From Spirochaetales bacterium (GTDB taxonomy: Bacteria > Spirochaetota > Spirochaetia > SZUA-6 > JAFGRV01), in the NCBI GenBank assembly GCA_016934975.1, contig JAFGRV010000060.1, positions 1 through 33,759 on the forward strand: DNA of 33,759 nt. The letters run 5' to 3'. Below, piece after piece: positions 18,717 through 27,102 of this stretch. A model generated the notes under the pieces. That model was not told the origin of the DNA. It made no database searches and saw only the letters and a program-made list of their open reading frames with translations. Position 1 is the first letter of the stretch; every line of letters begins with the position of its first letter. Both the position numbers and the translations under genes were made by a program.

Positions 18717-20222
18717 TCCCAATTTGTTCATTTTATGCCTTAATGTACTGGCATTTATTCCCAACAATTCGGCGGCACCCCCCGGGCCATGTATTTTGCC
18801 CTTTGTTTGCGCTACAATTTTCGTAATATGATGCTTAAGCACATCATCCAATGTTACCGGGTTCTCCGGATTCGGTTGGAGACTATTTTCCTTCGTCTTT
18901 CCCGTGATTAAGGTCTCAAAGGATAATGGCTGGTCATCATGTACTATGAGCGCCCTCTCAATAATATTTTCCAGTTCCCGGACATTTCCGGGCCAGTCAT
19001 AATTCATCAACCTTGAAATAGCTCCGGGGGCAAGTTCCGGAATGCCTGAAAGTTTTAATTGCTTTGTTTTTTTTGCCATAAAATGCTGAACAAAAGCGGG
19101 GATGTCTTCCTTTCGATGCCTTAATGGAGGAACCTGAATAGGGAAAACATGTAAACGAAACCATAAATCTTCCCGGAATTTTTTCTCTTCTATAAGTTTT
19201 TCCAGGTTTTGATTTGTAGCCGCAACAATCCTGACATTAAGAGAAATCTGCGCAGATCCCCCGACCCGCTCAAACTCTTTATTTTGGAGCACCCGGAGCA
19301 ATCTCACCTGGATATTCAAGGGAAGCTCTCCTATTTCATCGAGAAAAATTGTTCCGTCTTGCGCCCTCTCAAAGCGTCCCCTTCTCTGTGCCAGAGCACC
19401 TGTAAAAGCTCCTTTTTCATGGCCGAATAATTCACTATCAATAAGTGTTTCCGGAATCGCCCCGCAATTAACAGTGATAAACGGACCGTTTCTTCTTTCC
19501 GAGGAATAATGAATAGCCTTTGCGATAAGATCTTTACCGACACCAGTTTCACCAAGTAGGAGAACCGGCGTATCCCGGATCGAGACCTGCCGCACATGTT
19601 CCATAACATGTTTTAATCCGAAATTCGCCCCGACAATTGTATCACCGGACAGTAGATTCAGCTCATGTTTTAAAAACCGGTTATCATCGGCAAGGATTTC
19701 TTTTAATGCAAGGATTTCTCTATGTTTCAGGGTATTTGACATGGCAATCACAAAAGGCTCCATGAGTAAAGCTATGAGATTCTTATGGTCGTCTGTAAAT
19801 CGTTCTTCCGATTCCGATATGAGCACCAGACTCCCAAGAGGTTTTTTATGAGCAGACAAGGACAGGATGATAAGAGATGATGCTTTCACCTTATGAAAAG
19901 AGAGCATCTCTTTACTTATCGGATAGTTATCCGGATCATTTAAAATAAACGCAGAAGGAAAATCCGAGTGGGCTGCCCGTTCCATAGAAGCTTGTGCCTC
20001 CCCCGACAGGGGAGTCAATAAATCCATTGCTTCTCCTTTTTCCAAATTTGCTTGTGCAATAGTGCGCATGGCGGAAAATCCGGGATCATAAATTTGTAAG
20101 AATATTATGTCTGCGGGCATGAGTGTATGAAAAAATCGCAGACAGTCATAGAGTGAATTTTCAATCTCAAGATTTTTGCAGAGTAAAATAACTGCTTTTT
20201 TAAAAAAATCATATTCATTCAT
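18687..20222 (-). CDS. Sigma-54-dependent transcriptional regulator (GAF-like, AAA+, Fis-type HTH)
   Basis: GETGVGKDLIAKAIH Walker A, SELFGHEKGAFTGA, DGTIFLDEIGELP, C-terminal HTH AAELLGINASTLRHKMNKLGI; start set at MNEYDFF, 20222. Confidence 0.93.
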   Translation of the reverse strand: MNEYDFFKKAVILLCKNLEIENSLYDCLRFFHTLMPADIIFLQIYDPGFSAMRTIAQANLEKGEAMDLLTPLSGEAQASMERAAHSDFPSAFILNDPDNYPISKEMLSFHKVKASSLIILSLSAHKKPLGSLVLISESEERFTDDHKNLIALLMEPFVIAMSNTLKHREILALKEILADDNRFLKHELNLLSGDTIVGANFGLKHVMEHVRQVSIRDTPVLLLGETGVGKDLIAKAIHYSSERRNGPFITVNCGAIPETLIDSELFGHEKGAFTGALAQRRGRFERAQDGTIFLDEIGELPLNIQVRLLRVLQNKEFERVGGSAQISLNVRIVAATNQNLEKLIEEKKFREDLWFRLHVFPIQVPPLRHRKEDIPAFVQHFMAKKTKQLKLSGIPELAPGAISRLMNYDWPGNVRELENIIERALIVHDDQPLSFETLITGKTKENSLQPNPENPVTLDDVLKHHITKIVAQTKGKIHGPGGAAELLGINASTLRHKMNKLGIKYGKQIKT

Positions 20223-20277
20223 GCTGATTCTCCGGACTACATTGTCATATAAGGCAACACAGTAACACATTCTGCGG

Positions 20278-20302
20278 TATATGGCAATAATATTGTCATA
20301 TA
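20278..20302. promoter_or_regulatory. Candidate enhancer/UAS palindrome for the sigma-54 regulator
   Basis: TATATGGCAATA-A-TATTGTCATATA, 11 of 12 positions symmetric; further half-site TTGTCATATAAGGCA at 20242-20256 similar to TTGTCATATACGGCA at 20293-20307. Confidence 0.6.
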
Positions 20303-20381
20303 CGGCACATGATAATGGTCCCTCTTATCATCATATCAACTAACTCTTCATACTATAAGTAATTAGAGTTCATTATATATA

Positions 20382-20397
20382 TGGCATGATTATTGCA
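20382..20397 (+). promoter_or_regulatory. Sigma-54 (-24/-12) promoter
   Basis: TGGCATGATTATTGCA, GG at 20383-20384 and GC at 20395-20396 with 10 nt between. Confidence 0.8.
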
Positions 20398-20419
20398 ATT
20401 ATAACGATGAGGAACACGA

Positions 20420-20731
20420 ATGAATATAGTGGAAATAATTGAACTAAGAACCATGGAACGTGATAAAATACTAAGGACACTCAACTTTCATAGTCTCATG
20501 AAGGGATTTACAACCGGGAATCCGGATAAGGTTCATCCGGATTCACTTTTTTTGTTTCGACATATGTCTATTGATACTGATATCAGTCTTCATGTCTTTT
20601 ATAAAGATCTAAAAGAAAAACAACCAAAACTCTATTTTGGATTGATGCTAAAGAATTTGTTAACAGATTGGGGTCTGGTTAATTACTCTATCTGGGAACA
20701 AGAAAATGTTTCAGGAGGATATTATGAATAA
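20420..20731 (+). CDS. Hypothetical protein, first gene of the sigma-54 operon
   Basis: Intact ORF 37 bp after the GC of the -12 element; overlaps the next gene by 8 nt. Confidence 0.65.
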   Translation: MNIVEIIELRTMERDKILRTLNFHSLMKGFTTGNPDKVHPDSLFLFRHMSIDTDISLHVFYKDLKEKQPKLYFGLMLKNLLTDWGLVNYSIWEQENVSGGYYE

Positions 20732-21635
20732 GAAAACCACAATACTCACAATTTTAGGAAGCCCCCATAACGCAAAATCGAATACAAAGGCTTTTGTTGA
20801 TGATTTTGTAGAAGAAATTGCGAAGGCCGGCCTTGCCCTTGAGCACACGGTTATTCCGTTAAGTCAAAAAAAGGTGAGCCCATGCAAAGGTTGCTGGAAT
20901 TGCACACAAGAAAAACCATGCCCTCTTGCAAATGACTCACTGGAAGAGATTAAACTGGCCATGATTGAATGCGACATGCTTATTATGGCGAGCCCGGTCT
21001 ACACGAATCAGATTACCTCACAAATGAAGGCGTTGTTTGACAGGCTTTTTACCTGGTGTCATATTTTCCCTCTCCTGGGAAAATACAGCCTTTCCGCATG
21101 TACAACGGGAAATGACGGCATGAAACCCGTGGGAGATTTTCTTCAGATGATGCTTGCAACCTACGGTACCTTTTCCTTCGGACATATCCAAAGCATGGGG
21201 GGGTTTACACCGGGATTTTTTCCGTTCAGAGATAAAGCAAGAGAAAAGAATAAAAAACTCGCAAAAATAATTGCAGATACGATAAATCATTGCAAAGAAC
21301 TCCCCATATCTTCGCTTCAGAAAAAGATGTTCGGTATCATGTCAAAAAAAATGAACGGCTCACATATATTCAGATATTTAGCCGGCAGCGAAGATAAGGC
21401 TGATGCAAAACCCTCCGCGTTTAAATTAAAATTAATAAAAAAGATTTTAACCCGTTCGAATATGACAAACGACCAGATACACAGGATCTCAAAAATGATG
21501 GCATTTGAATATACCTGGTGGAAAGAAAGAGGCTGGTTCAAAGCAAAATCCTTCAGACAATTAGTACAGATGCCGGTCCCTGAAAACTTTAATGTAAAAA
21601 AGCGGCTTCTTGCCCGTAACATCCCTGCGGTCTGA
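20724..21635 (+). CDS. Flavodoxin-fold NAD(P)H/FMN reductase, iron-sulfur flavoprotein (Isf)-like
   Basis: LGSPHNAKSNTKAF FMN-binding loop; compact Cys motif CKGCWNCTQEKPC (CX2CX2CX5C); RBS AGGAGG before ATG 20724. Confidence 0.85.
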   Translation: MNKKTTILTILGSPHNAKSNTKAFVDDFVEEIAKAGLALEHTVIPLSQKKVSPCKGCWNCTQEKPCPLANDSLEEIKLAMIECDMLIMASPVYTNQITSQMKALFDRLFTWCHIFPLLGKYSLSACTTGNDGMKPVGDFLQMMLATYGTFSFGHIQSMGGFTPGFFPFRDKAREKNKKLAKIIADTINHCKELPISSLQKKMFGIMSKKMNGSHIFRYLAGSEDKADAKPSAFKLKLIKKILTRSNMTNDQIHRISKMMAFEYTWWKERGWFKAKSFRQLVQMPVPENFNVKKRLLARNIPAV

Positions 21636-21661
21636 ATGATGTAAAAGAATCTGCCATGTAA

Positions 21662-21698
21662 AGCCGGTCTTATCCGAATAATAAGACTGGCTCTTTTT
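21662..21698 (+). terminator. Intrinsic terminator after the flavoprotein gene
   Basis: AGCCGGTCTTAT (21662-21673) / ATAAGACTGGCT (21681-21692), then CTTTTT. Confidence 0.85.
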
Positions 21699-21788
21699 CG
21701 ATCATCTGCCGACAATAAGGTTGATGAAAAGATATCTGCGATGCCGATAATCTTGACGATAAAGGTTTACAGGATGAGGGTGTGATAC

Positions 21789-22343
21789 ATGAAACGAATA
21801 ATCTATCTGCTTTTGCCGTTGCTCTTATTTGCAAATTGCGCCGGTTTTAAAACCAATCCAAACACGCCGGAAACAATAATACATAATAAATTTTCCCAGG
21901 CACATAATTATTTACATGCCGGGAAACTGGAAAAGGCACTAACCCTCTATAATCAAATCATTAAAATCGATCCGGATCATAGTGACTCCTATATCAACAG
22001 GGCCTTTGTTTGGGAAATTTACAAAAAATATGATAAAGCCCGTGAGGATTTACAAAAAGCTTTGGAGATTGATCCCGGCAATTATATTGCCCATTTTAAT
22101 CTCGGAAATATTTATTATGTTTCTACAGAATATGCTTTGGCCATCGAAGAGTACTCTTCTGCCATTCACATCAATACGAGTACCGCCGCACCCTATCTGA
22201 ACCGGGGAAATACCTATTTAAAACTCCGGGAGTACGACAAAGCCCTGTCAGATTATGAAATCTATATCACCCTTTCGGATAATCAGAAAGAAAAAATTAC
22301 GGAACTTATCGGGAAACTGAAAAAAAGAAGAAATGTTCTTTAA
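21789..22343 (+). CDS. TPR-repeat lipoprotein
   Basis: Signal peptide with lipobox LLFANC; TPR units ALTLYNQIIKIDPDHSDSYINRAFVWE, AREDLQKALEIDPGNYIAHFNLGNIY. Confidence 0.88.
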   Translation: MKRIIYLLLPLLLFANCAGFKTNPNTPETIIHNKFSQAHNYLHAGKLEKALTLYNQIIKIDPDHSDSYINRAFVWEIYKKYDKAREDLQKALEIDPGNYIAHFNLGNIYYVSTEYALAIEEYSSAIHINTSTAAPYLNRGNTYLKLREYDKALSDYEIYITLSDNQKEKITELIGKLKKRRNVL

Positions 22344-22415
22344 AATAAAAATTGAATAGAAGATAAAAAACCTCCGGTTCATGGTGAAGCGAATTTATTC
22401 CTGCACAAAATATTT

Positions 22416-22901
22416 TTATGTATTCTTTAAATAGTATTCATGCTGGATTTCAATAAGCTTATTTATTTCATTTATATGATTGCTATCTATACCAAATAAT
22501 TCAATCAATTCATGGCCACAACGGAAAAAAGTTCTTCCATCTTCATAATTAATTGTATACCCTTGCGGCGTATTCTTACATTTACCGCATTCATAGCATC
22601 CGGTATACTTAAAATCGAATTCTTCTATTGTTTTTCTTAAAGCTTCGGTAAAAAATTCCGAATACTTCTTTGCAGCAAAAAATTTGAGTTTAAGAAATGG
22701 GACTCCATGTTCACTGCTGAATTTTAAAATACTTTTCTTGACAACCTTATGAACAAAGTTATAGCTGACAGATTTCTTTTTCTCTTTTTTCGGCCTATAG
22801 CCAAGTTTCACCACATGACCATAAATTTTGTTATAAATTATTTTTTCTTCATCGGAAAGGAGATCCCAATAATCTCCTATTCTTTCACTCATCTCGTCCA
22901 T
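22416..22901 (-). CDS. Hypothetical protein with CX2C cysteine pairs
   Basis: Intact ORF; CYECGKC and FFRCGHELIEL. Confidence 0.65.
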   Translation of the reverse strand: MDEMSERIGDYWDLLSDEEKIIYNKIYGHVVKLGYRPKKEKKKSVSYNFVHKVVKKSILKFSSEHGVPFLKLKFFAAKKYSEFFTEALRKTIEEFDFKYTGCYECGKCKNTPQGYTINYEDGRTFFRCGHELIELFGIDSNHINEINKLIEIQHEYYLKNT

Positions 22902-23052
22902 TTCTTTTTATTCCTCCGGTTGTGAAATCATTTTTCTCTTTTAGGGTGGTCCTCATTTTATCCACTCCTTGTTGTACAGGATCACCCCATCTTGTTAAAC
23001 TCATATGAAGAAATGTTGAAACCATATCAACCGGCACTCCCGTACTGTCCAT
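22885..23052 (-). CDS. Small ORF (55 aa), overlapping and possibly translationally coupled to 22416-22901
   Basis: ATG 23052 preceded by AAAAAGGAGTGTTTCT; 17-nt overlap with the next ORF. Confidence 0.5.
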   Translation of the reverse strand: MDSTGVPVDMVSTFLHMSLTRWGDPVQQGVDKMRTTLKEKNDFTTGGIKRNGRDE

Positions 23053-23457
23053 AGAAACACTCCTTTTTATCAAATTAATATTCGAAAAAAATGATACTCA
23101 TCATAATCTCAATTATCATACAATTGCAAGACATAAAATTTATGAGTCCATTCCAATGATTTTTCCGAACCTCCCTATACGTAACTGATGAGACACTCAT
23201 ATAATATGAGTCTCATTATTTTTCCCGGGAACCTCCGGAATTTTTATAGCCACAATTGTCGCATCAATATATAATCCCCTAAAGAATAAATTTCCAGGGG
23301 AACAATCTAAAATCTATCTGAAGATAGTAGCTCATGTCCTGAATAGTAAGACGAAAAAACTGGAAGAAAACATAAAGTGGCATGAAAATTATATGCGATG
23401 GTATGACGGAGACCCGGATTACCGGGTTTTGGAAAAGGATGAGCGGGGAGGCAGATT

Positions 23458-24441
23458 ATGGTCATTCAAAACTTTAAAGGCTTTAAAGGTCAGCATTGTG
23501 AATCGACGGCAACCTTGAGTCTTCTGGCCCACCAGGGACTCGATATGAGCGAACCGATGTTTTTCGGGCTGGGAGAGGGACTCGGGTTTATTTACTGGAA
23601 AATGAAGATCATGAACCTCCCCTTTCTCGGAGGCCGCTCCAAATCCTTCGACCTTACCCGGCGATTTTGCGAAAACATGGCGATTACTCTCGATTCCCGG
23701 GAGACCGGATCGAGAAAAACAGCATGGTCGAATGTAGCGGAATTCATCGACAACAATATACCCGTCGGGCTTCAGGTTGATTGTTATTACCTCGATTATT
23801 TTTCCCGCCCCTTTCATTTTGCCGGGCATTTTTTAACAGTGTACGGGTATGACAACGAGTACGCCTCTGTCGTGGATACTGCGCAGCAGGGAACCTTTCA
23901 AAAAACGACCCTGGAAAGTCTCGAAAAAGCCCGGTTCGAAAAAGGACCCATGTCCGCGAAGGCGAGATCATGGACACTAAAAATGCCTGAAAAAATACCG
24001 GCGATAAAAACGATCATACCGAAGGCGGTGAAGGCCGTGGCCGCAGAGTTTCTTCATCCCCCAATTAAAAATTTCGGGTATTCAGGTATCCTGAAATTAA
24101 GCAAAGAAATTGTGAAATGGATTGATATGGCACCGGACCCGGCAAAAGATCTCGCTGAATCTGCGGAAGTCATGGAAAAGGGAGGCACCGGGGGAGCGCT
24201 TTTCCGTAACTTTTACAGAGATTTTTTAAAAGAGTCGTTGGAATATATTCCCGGTAACAATTGTATTACTCAAAGTCATGAACTCTACAAAAAGGCTGCC
24301 GCCAATTGGACGGAAACAGCCGCCTTAATCCGGAAAGCAGGAATCACCGGCGAACACACTCACCTTGAAAAGGCGGCTGCCCTGTGTAAAGAAACCGCGG
24401 ATGTGGAAAAAAAGGCTATGGAGATTTTGGGGGGGATGTAA
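23458..24441 (+). CDS. BtrH N-terminal domain/DUF4872-like protein
   Basis: GQHCESTATLSLLAHQGLDMSEPMFFGLGEGLGFIYW and HFAGHFLTVYGYDNEYASVVDTAQQG. Confidence 0.75.
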   Translation: MVIQNFKGFKGQHCESTATLSLLAHQGLDMSEPMFFGLGEGLGFIYWKMKIMNLPFLGGRSKSFDLTRRFCENMAITLDSRETGSRKTAWSNVAEFIDNNIPVGLQVDCYYLDYFSRPFHFAGHFLTVYGYDNEYASVVDTAQQGTFQKTTLESLEKARFEKGPMSAKARSWTLKMPEKIPAIKTIIPKAVKAVAAEFLHPPIKNFGYSGILKLSKEIVKWIDMAPDPAKDLAESAEVMEKGGTGGALFRNFYRDFLKESLEYIPGNNCITQSHELYKKAAANWTETAALIRKAGITGEHTHLEKAAALCKETADVEKKAMEILGGM

Positions 24442-24702
24442 GTTTAAGGGTTTCCTTCCTTCCCGCTCTTTCTTAATATAATCTTCCACATTGATCTTAT
24501 TCCAGAGTTCTGCTCCAAGACCTTCTGCCTTACGAAAGTCCAGTTTACCTGTTTTCTTACTCCGGGATTCGGGTGTATCAATTCTTGTTAATTTGGCAAC
24601 TTTTTTTCCCGCCCGTTCAATAATGATCTCTTCATCTGTCAGAAGCACCCGGTTTAATAGTTCTCCAAATCTCTTCCTTGCTTCCATTGCCGATACAATC
24701 AT
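24325..24702 (-). CDS. Phd/YefM-type antitoxin with an abnormal C-terminal extension, no toxin partner visible
   Basis: MIVSAMEARKRFGELLNRVLLTDEEIIIERAGKKVAKLTRID; the 3' end runs antisense into the BtrH-like gene. Confidence 0.75.
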   Translation of the reverse strand: MIVSAMEARKRFGELLNRVLLTDEEIIIERAGKKVAKLTRIDTPESRSKKTGKLDFRKAEGLGAELWNKINVEDYIKKEREGRKPLNLHPPQNLHSLFFHIRGFFTQGSRLFKVSVFAGDSCFPD

Positions 24703-25015
24703 TATCTTTCTCCTTCATCATACTAATCATTATAACTATACCAATGAGTATGATGAAAGTCAAAAAAAACAGGTCTACAAAATAGACAGCTTAAGCTTTT
24801 AAGCTATGTTAACCCTCTGCTATAAACAAAATCCTCATTTTCATACAATTCCCCCTTTCATCTCCCATTTTCTCACAATCCGGAAAAAATGAAAAAAACT
24901 CTTAGGAAGAGTATGAAAATCCTTTTAAAATACTCAAAAATATGGTAAAATTTATAATGAAGTGAAAATGAAACTTCACTTCGTCCAATTCCATTTATGG
25001 ATTTTTGAGGTGTTT

Positions 25016-25255
25016 ATGCAGAATATTGTATTTGAAGATAAGTATAGAATAGAAGTAAATGAAAGCCCGGAAAGTTTTGAAAGTGGTGTAAAAACAGGGG
25101 CAGCGCTCTTATTTTTTATACAGGAAAAGCTTACCCTTGGTCAGGCAGCAGAAATGGCAGGTATGAGCCAGCACGATTTTATGAAATATGCCAGCAGCCT
25201 TGGTATCCCGGTTATCAGGTATCCGGCTTCGGAATTGAAACAAGAAATAGTATAA
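25016..25255 (+). CDS. UPF0175-like antitoxin/HTH-like protein
   Basis: EKLTLGQAAEMAGMSQHDFMKYASSLGIPVIRYPASELKQEI; start set at ATG 25016. Confidence 0.7.
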   Translation: MQNIVFEDKYRIEVNESPESFESGVKTGAALLFFIQEKLTLGQAAEMAGMSQHDFMKYASSLGIPVIRYPASELKQEIV

Positions 25256-25355
25256 AAAAAATCAAGTTCTCCAATCCCCACCAATATTTATTTGTAAACC
25301 ATATTATCATTCCTGTTTATTCATGATAGCATGAAATAACAATAAGGAGCCTGCT

Positions 25356-25708
25356 ATGTCCAAACTGATTGCAAATCCCTTTACCAACAGGAAAATGATA
25401 ACGAAAGAAAATGAGTTTGTGGGCAGGGAAAGAGAAATCGGAAACATACTTCCCCTTTCCGGAATATCTTTTCCATGGTACCTTTGAAAGAATTTACCAT
25501 TGATGATAAAATAAATGAGGTTGCTGATTTTTTACGGCATTTCTGGGATGCCCTGAAACCGGCTGAAGATGAAATCAAGTTTTTACTTACCTATCCAAGC
25601 ACCCATCCCTTGATTTTACAGGTTGTGTCATATCATCTTTTTATGAACAGGCAGCTGGGTCTGGATAAAAAGAAGCTTAAAAAAAATTTCCTTGTACCTG
25701 CACATTAA
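25356..25708 (+). pseudogene. Internally deleted AAA/STAND-like ATPase remnant
   Basis: Reads MSKLIANPFTNRKMITKENEFVGREREIGNILPLSGISFPWYL* from 25356, then in another frame VPLKEFTIDD...THPLILQVVSYHLFMNRQ; no Walker A/B in between. Confidence 0.6.
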
Positions 25709-25728
25709 ATGTGTTATAAAAAACCATT

Positions 25729-26220
25729 ATGACTGAAAAAGAACAAATACAAAAACATTATTCCTCTCTGCCGGATTCACAAATAATCAGGCTGATTATG
25801 TCTGAAATTTCAGAATTACGGGAAGAAGTATATCCCGTATTACTTGCAGAGGCACAACGAAGAACACTATCTCAAGATATTATTGATATAGTCAGGAGCC
25901 ATTCCAGACATCTTTCTGAGTATCAATTCACTGAACTTGTTACTGCATACAGGCAACGCCCATGCCCGGTCTGCGGGAAATCTGAGTTCCTGATAAACGC
26001 CCTGCACCTGATTATAAAAAACTGGTATATCCTTTTTTCTGTAAAAAAAGAAAAATTTATTCTTGCATGTAAAAAATGTATTCTGCAACAACTTCCCCAA
26101 ACCCTGGAATTCCGGACCCAAATTATAAAAATTGAGAAAGATGAACCAACACCGGAACTGCTTGATTATATCCGCCAAAACAGGGGTAAAATTGAAAAGC
26201 AGTTACAATCACTATCATAG
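25729..26220 (+). CDS. Hypothetical protein with zinc-ribbon-like cysteines
   Basis: CPVCGKSEFL and CKKC pairs. Confidence 0.6.
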   Translation: MTEKEQIQKHYSSLPDSQIIRLIMSEISELREEVYPVLLAEAQRRTLSQDIIDIVRSHSRHLSEYQFTELVTAYRQRPCPVCGKSEFLINALHLIIKNWYILFSVKKEKFILACKKCILQQLPQTLEFRTQIIKIEKDEPTPELLDYIRQNRGKIEKQLQSLS

Positions 26221-26262
26221 CGGCTTATTTCTAAGAGTATTCAAGTCTATGTCTAATTCTCC

Positions 26263-26291
26263 TTGACACATTTCTATCTAAGGAATACAAT
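26263..26291 (+). promoter_or_regulatory. Sigma-70-type promoter
   Basis: TTGACA (26263-26268), 17-nt spacer, TACAAT (26286-26291). Confidence 0.75.
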
Positions 26292-26322
26292 CATCTTCAT
26301 ATCAAATCAAGGGAGGCAGTAT

Positions 26323-26376
26323 ATGAAATTATACGGTTTTTTCTTTGATTTAAGATTCGGGCGTGAGCCCTTATAA
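26323..26376 (+). CDS. 17-aa micro-ORF MKLYGFFFDLRFGREPL
   Basis: RBS GGGAGG 6 nt before ATG; promoter upstream and terminator directly downstream. Confidence 0.45.
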   Translation: MKLYGFFFDLRFGREPL

Positions 26377-26385
26377 TATAAAACG

Positions 26386-26412
26386 AACCGGCATCTTCGT
26401 GCCGGTTTTTTT
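26386..26412. terminator. Intrinsic, possibly bidirectional terminator
   Basis: AACCGGCA (26386-26393) / TGCCGGTT (26400-26407), then TTTTT. Confidence 0.85.
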
Positions 26413-26424
26413 ATGCAACCGGGT

Positions 26425-26775
26425 TCACACAAAATCCCAGGCCACATTAATTATCTTCCATCCTGCGTCTATTTTAGCAAGATGTATATAATCGACAAAT
26501 TTATTGGAAATAACCTTAACACTCGCCAAATTCCCTGAAATATCCAGAATCTTTATATCCTTACGGCCTTGTTCCGGATTCTCTATTTTCCCCTGTCCTT
26601 TTTTTGTTAATTCAATCATTCCCGGCTTTGCTATATCCCAGATTTCATCTGCCGAGACTACCCGCCTTTTTACAAGCCTGGAATCCAAAGCCTTTTCCAT
26701 TCTGCCGGAATTTCCTTCATACCAGCCTTCAATATAATTCAGTACTGTCTCTTTAATTTTTGCTTCATCCGACAT
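26425..26775 (-). CDS. NTF2/SnoaL-like (putative lumazine-binding-like) protein
   Basis: ETVLNYIEGWYEGNSGRMEKALDSRLVKR ... YIHLAKIDAGWKIINVAWDFV. Confidence 0.8.
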   Translation of the reverse strand: MSDEAKIKETVLNYIEGWYEGNSGRMEKALDSRLVKRRVVSADEIWDIAKPGMIELTKKGQGKIENPEQGRKDIKILDISGNLASVKVISNKFVDYIHLAKIDAGWKIINVAWDFV

Positions 26776-27102
26776 ATATTGACTCCTTGGTAAATTATTT
26801 GTTTATAAAACCGATAACTGTTTTAATTAATCAATCTTTTAGAATTTCCAATTATACATGACATGACGCAATTCTTCTACATAATTTTACAGTTTTTTAT
26901 TTATTACCTGAAATCATTGGTAACTATCGTATGACCACTCATAATTTATTAAAATCAAATAATAATGAGCATCATTACGTACCCTCATTAAACTTTTTCG
27001 CACCGGGGCGAAAATTGGTATATCTTTCCCCGGTTCTGCTTTAATCCCATTGGAAAAATACAACCGGATTACTTAAAATTCAGACTATATAAGGAGAGCA
27101 TT

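Noticed and set aside
23188-23225. ATGAGACACTCATAT/ATATGAGTCTCAT hairpin with T-tract as a gene terminator
   Set aside because: Plausible hairpin, but no plus-strand gene ends nearby, so its role cannot be assigned.
23419-23977. Minus-strand ORFs 23419-23829 and 23744-23977
   Set aside because: Antisense to the BtrH-like gene, which carries the recognisable motifs.
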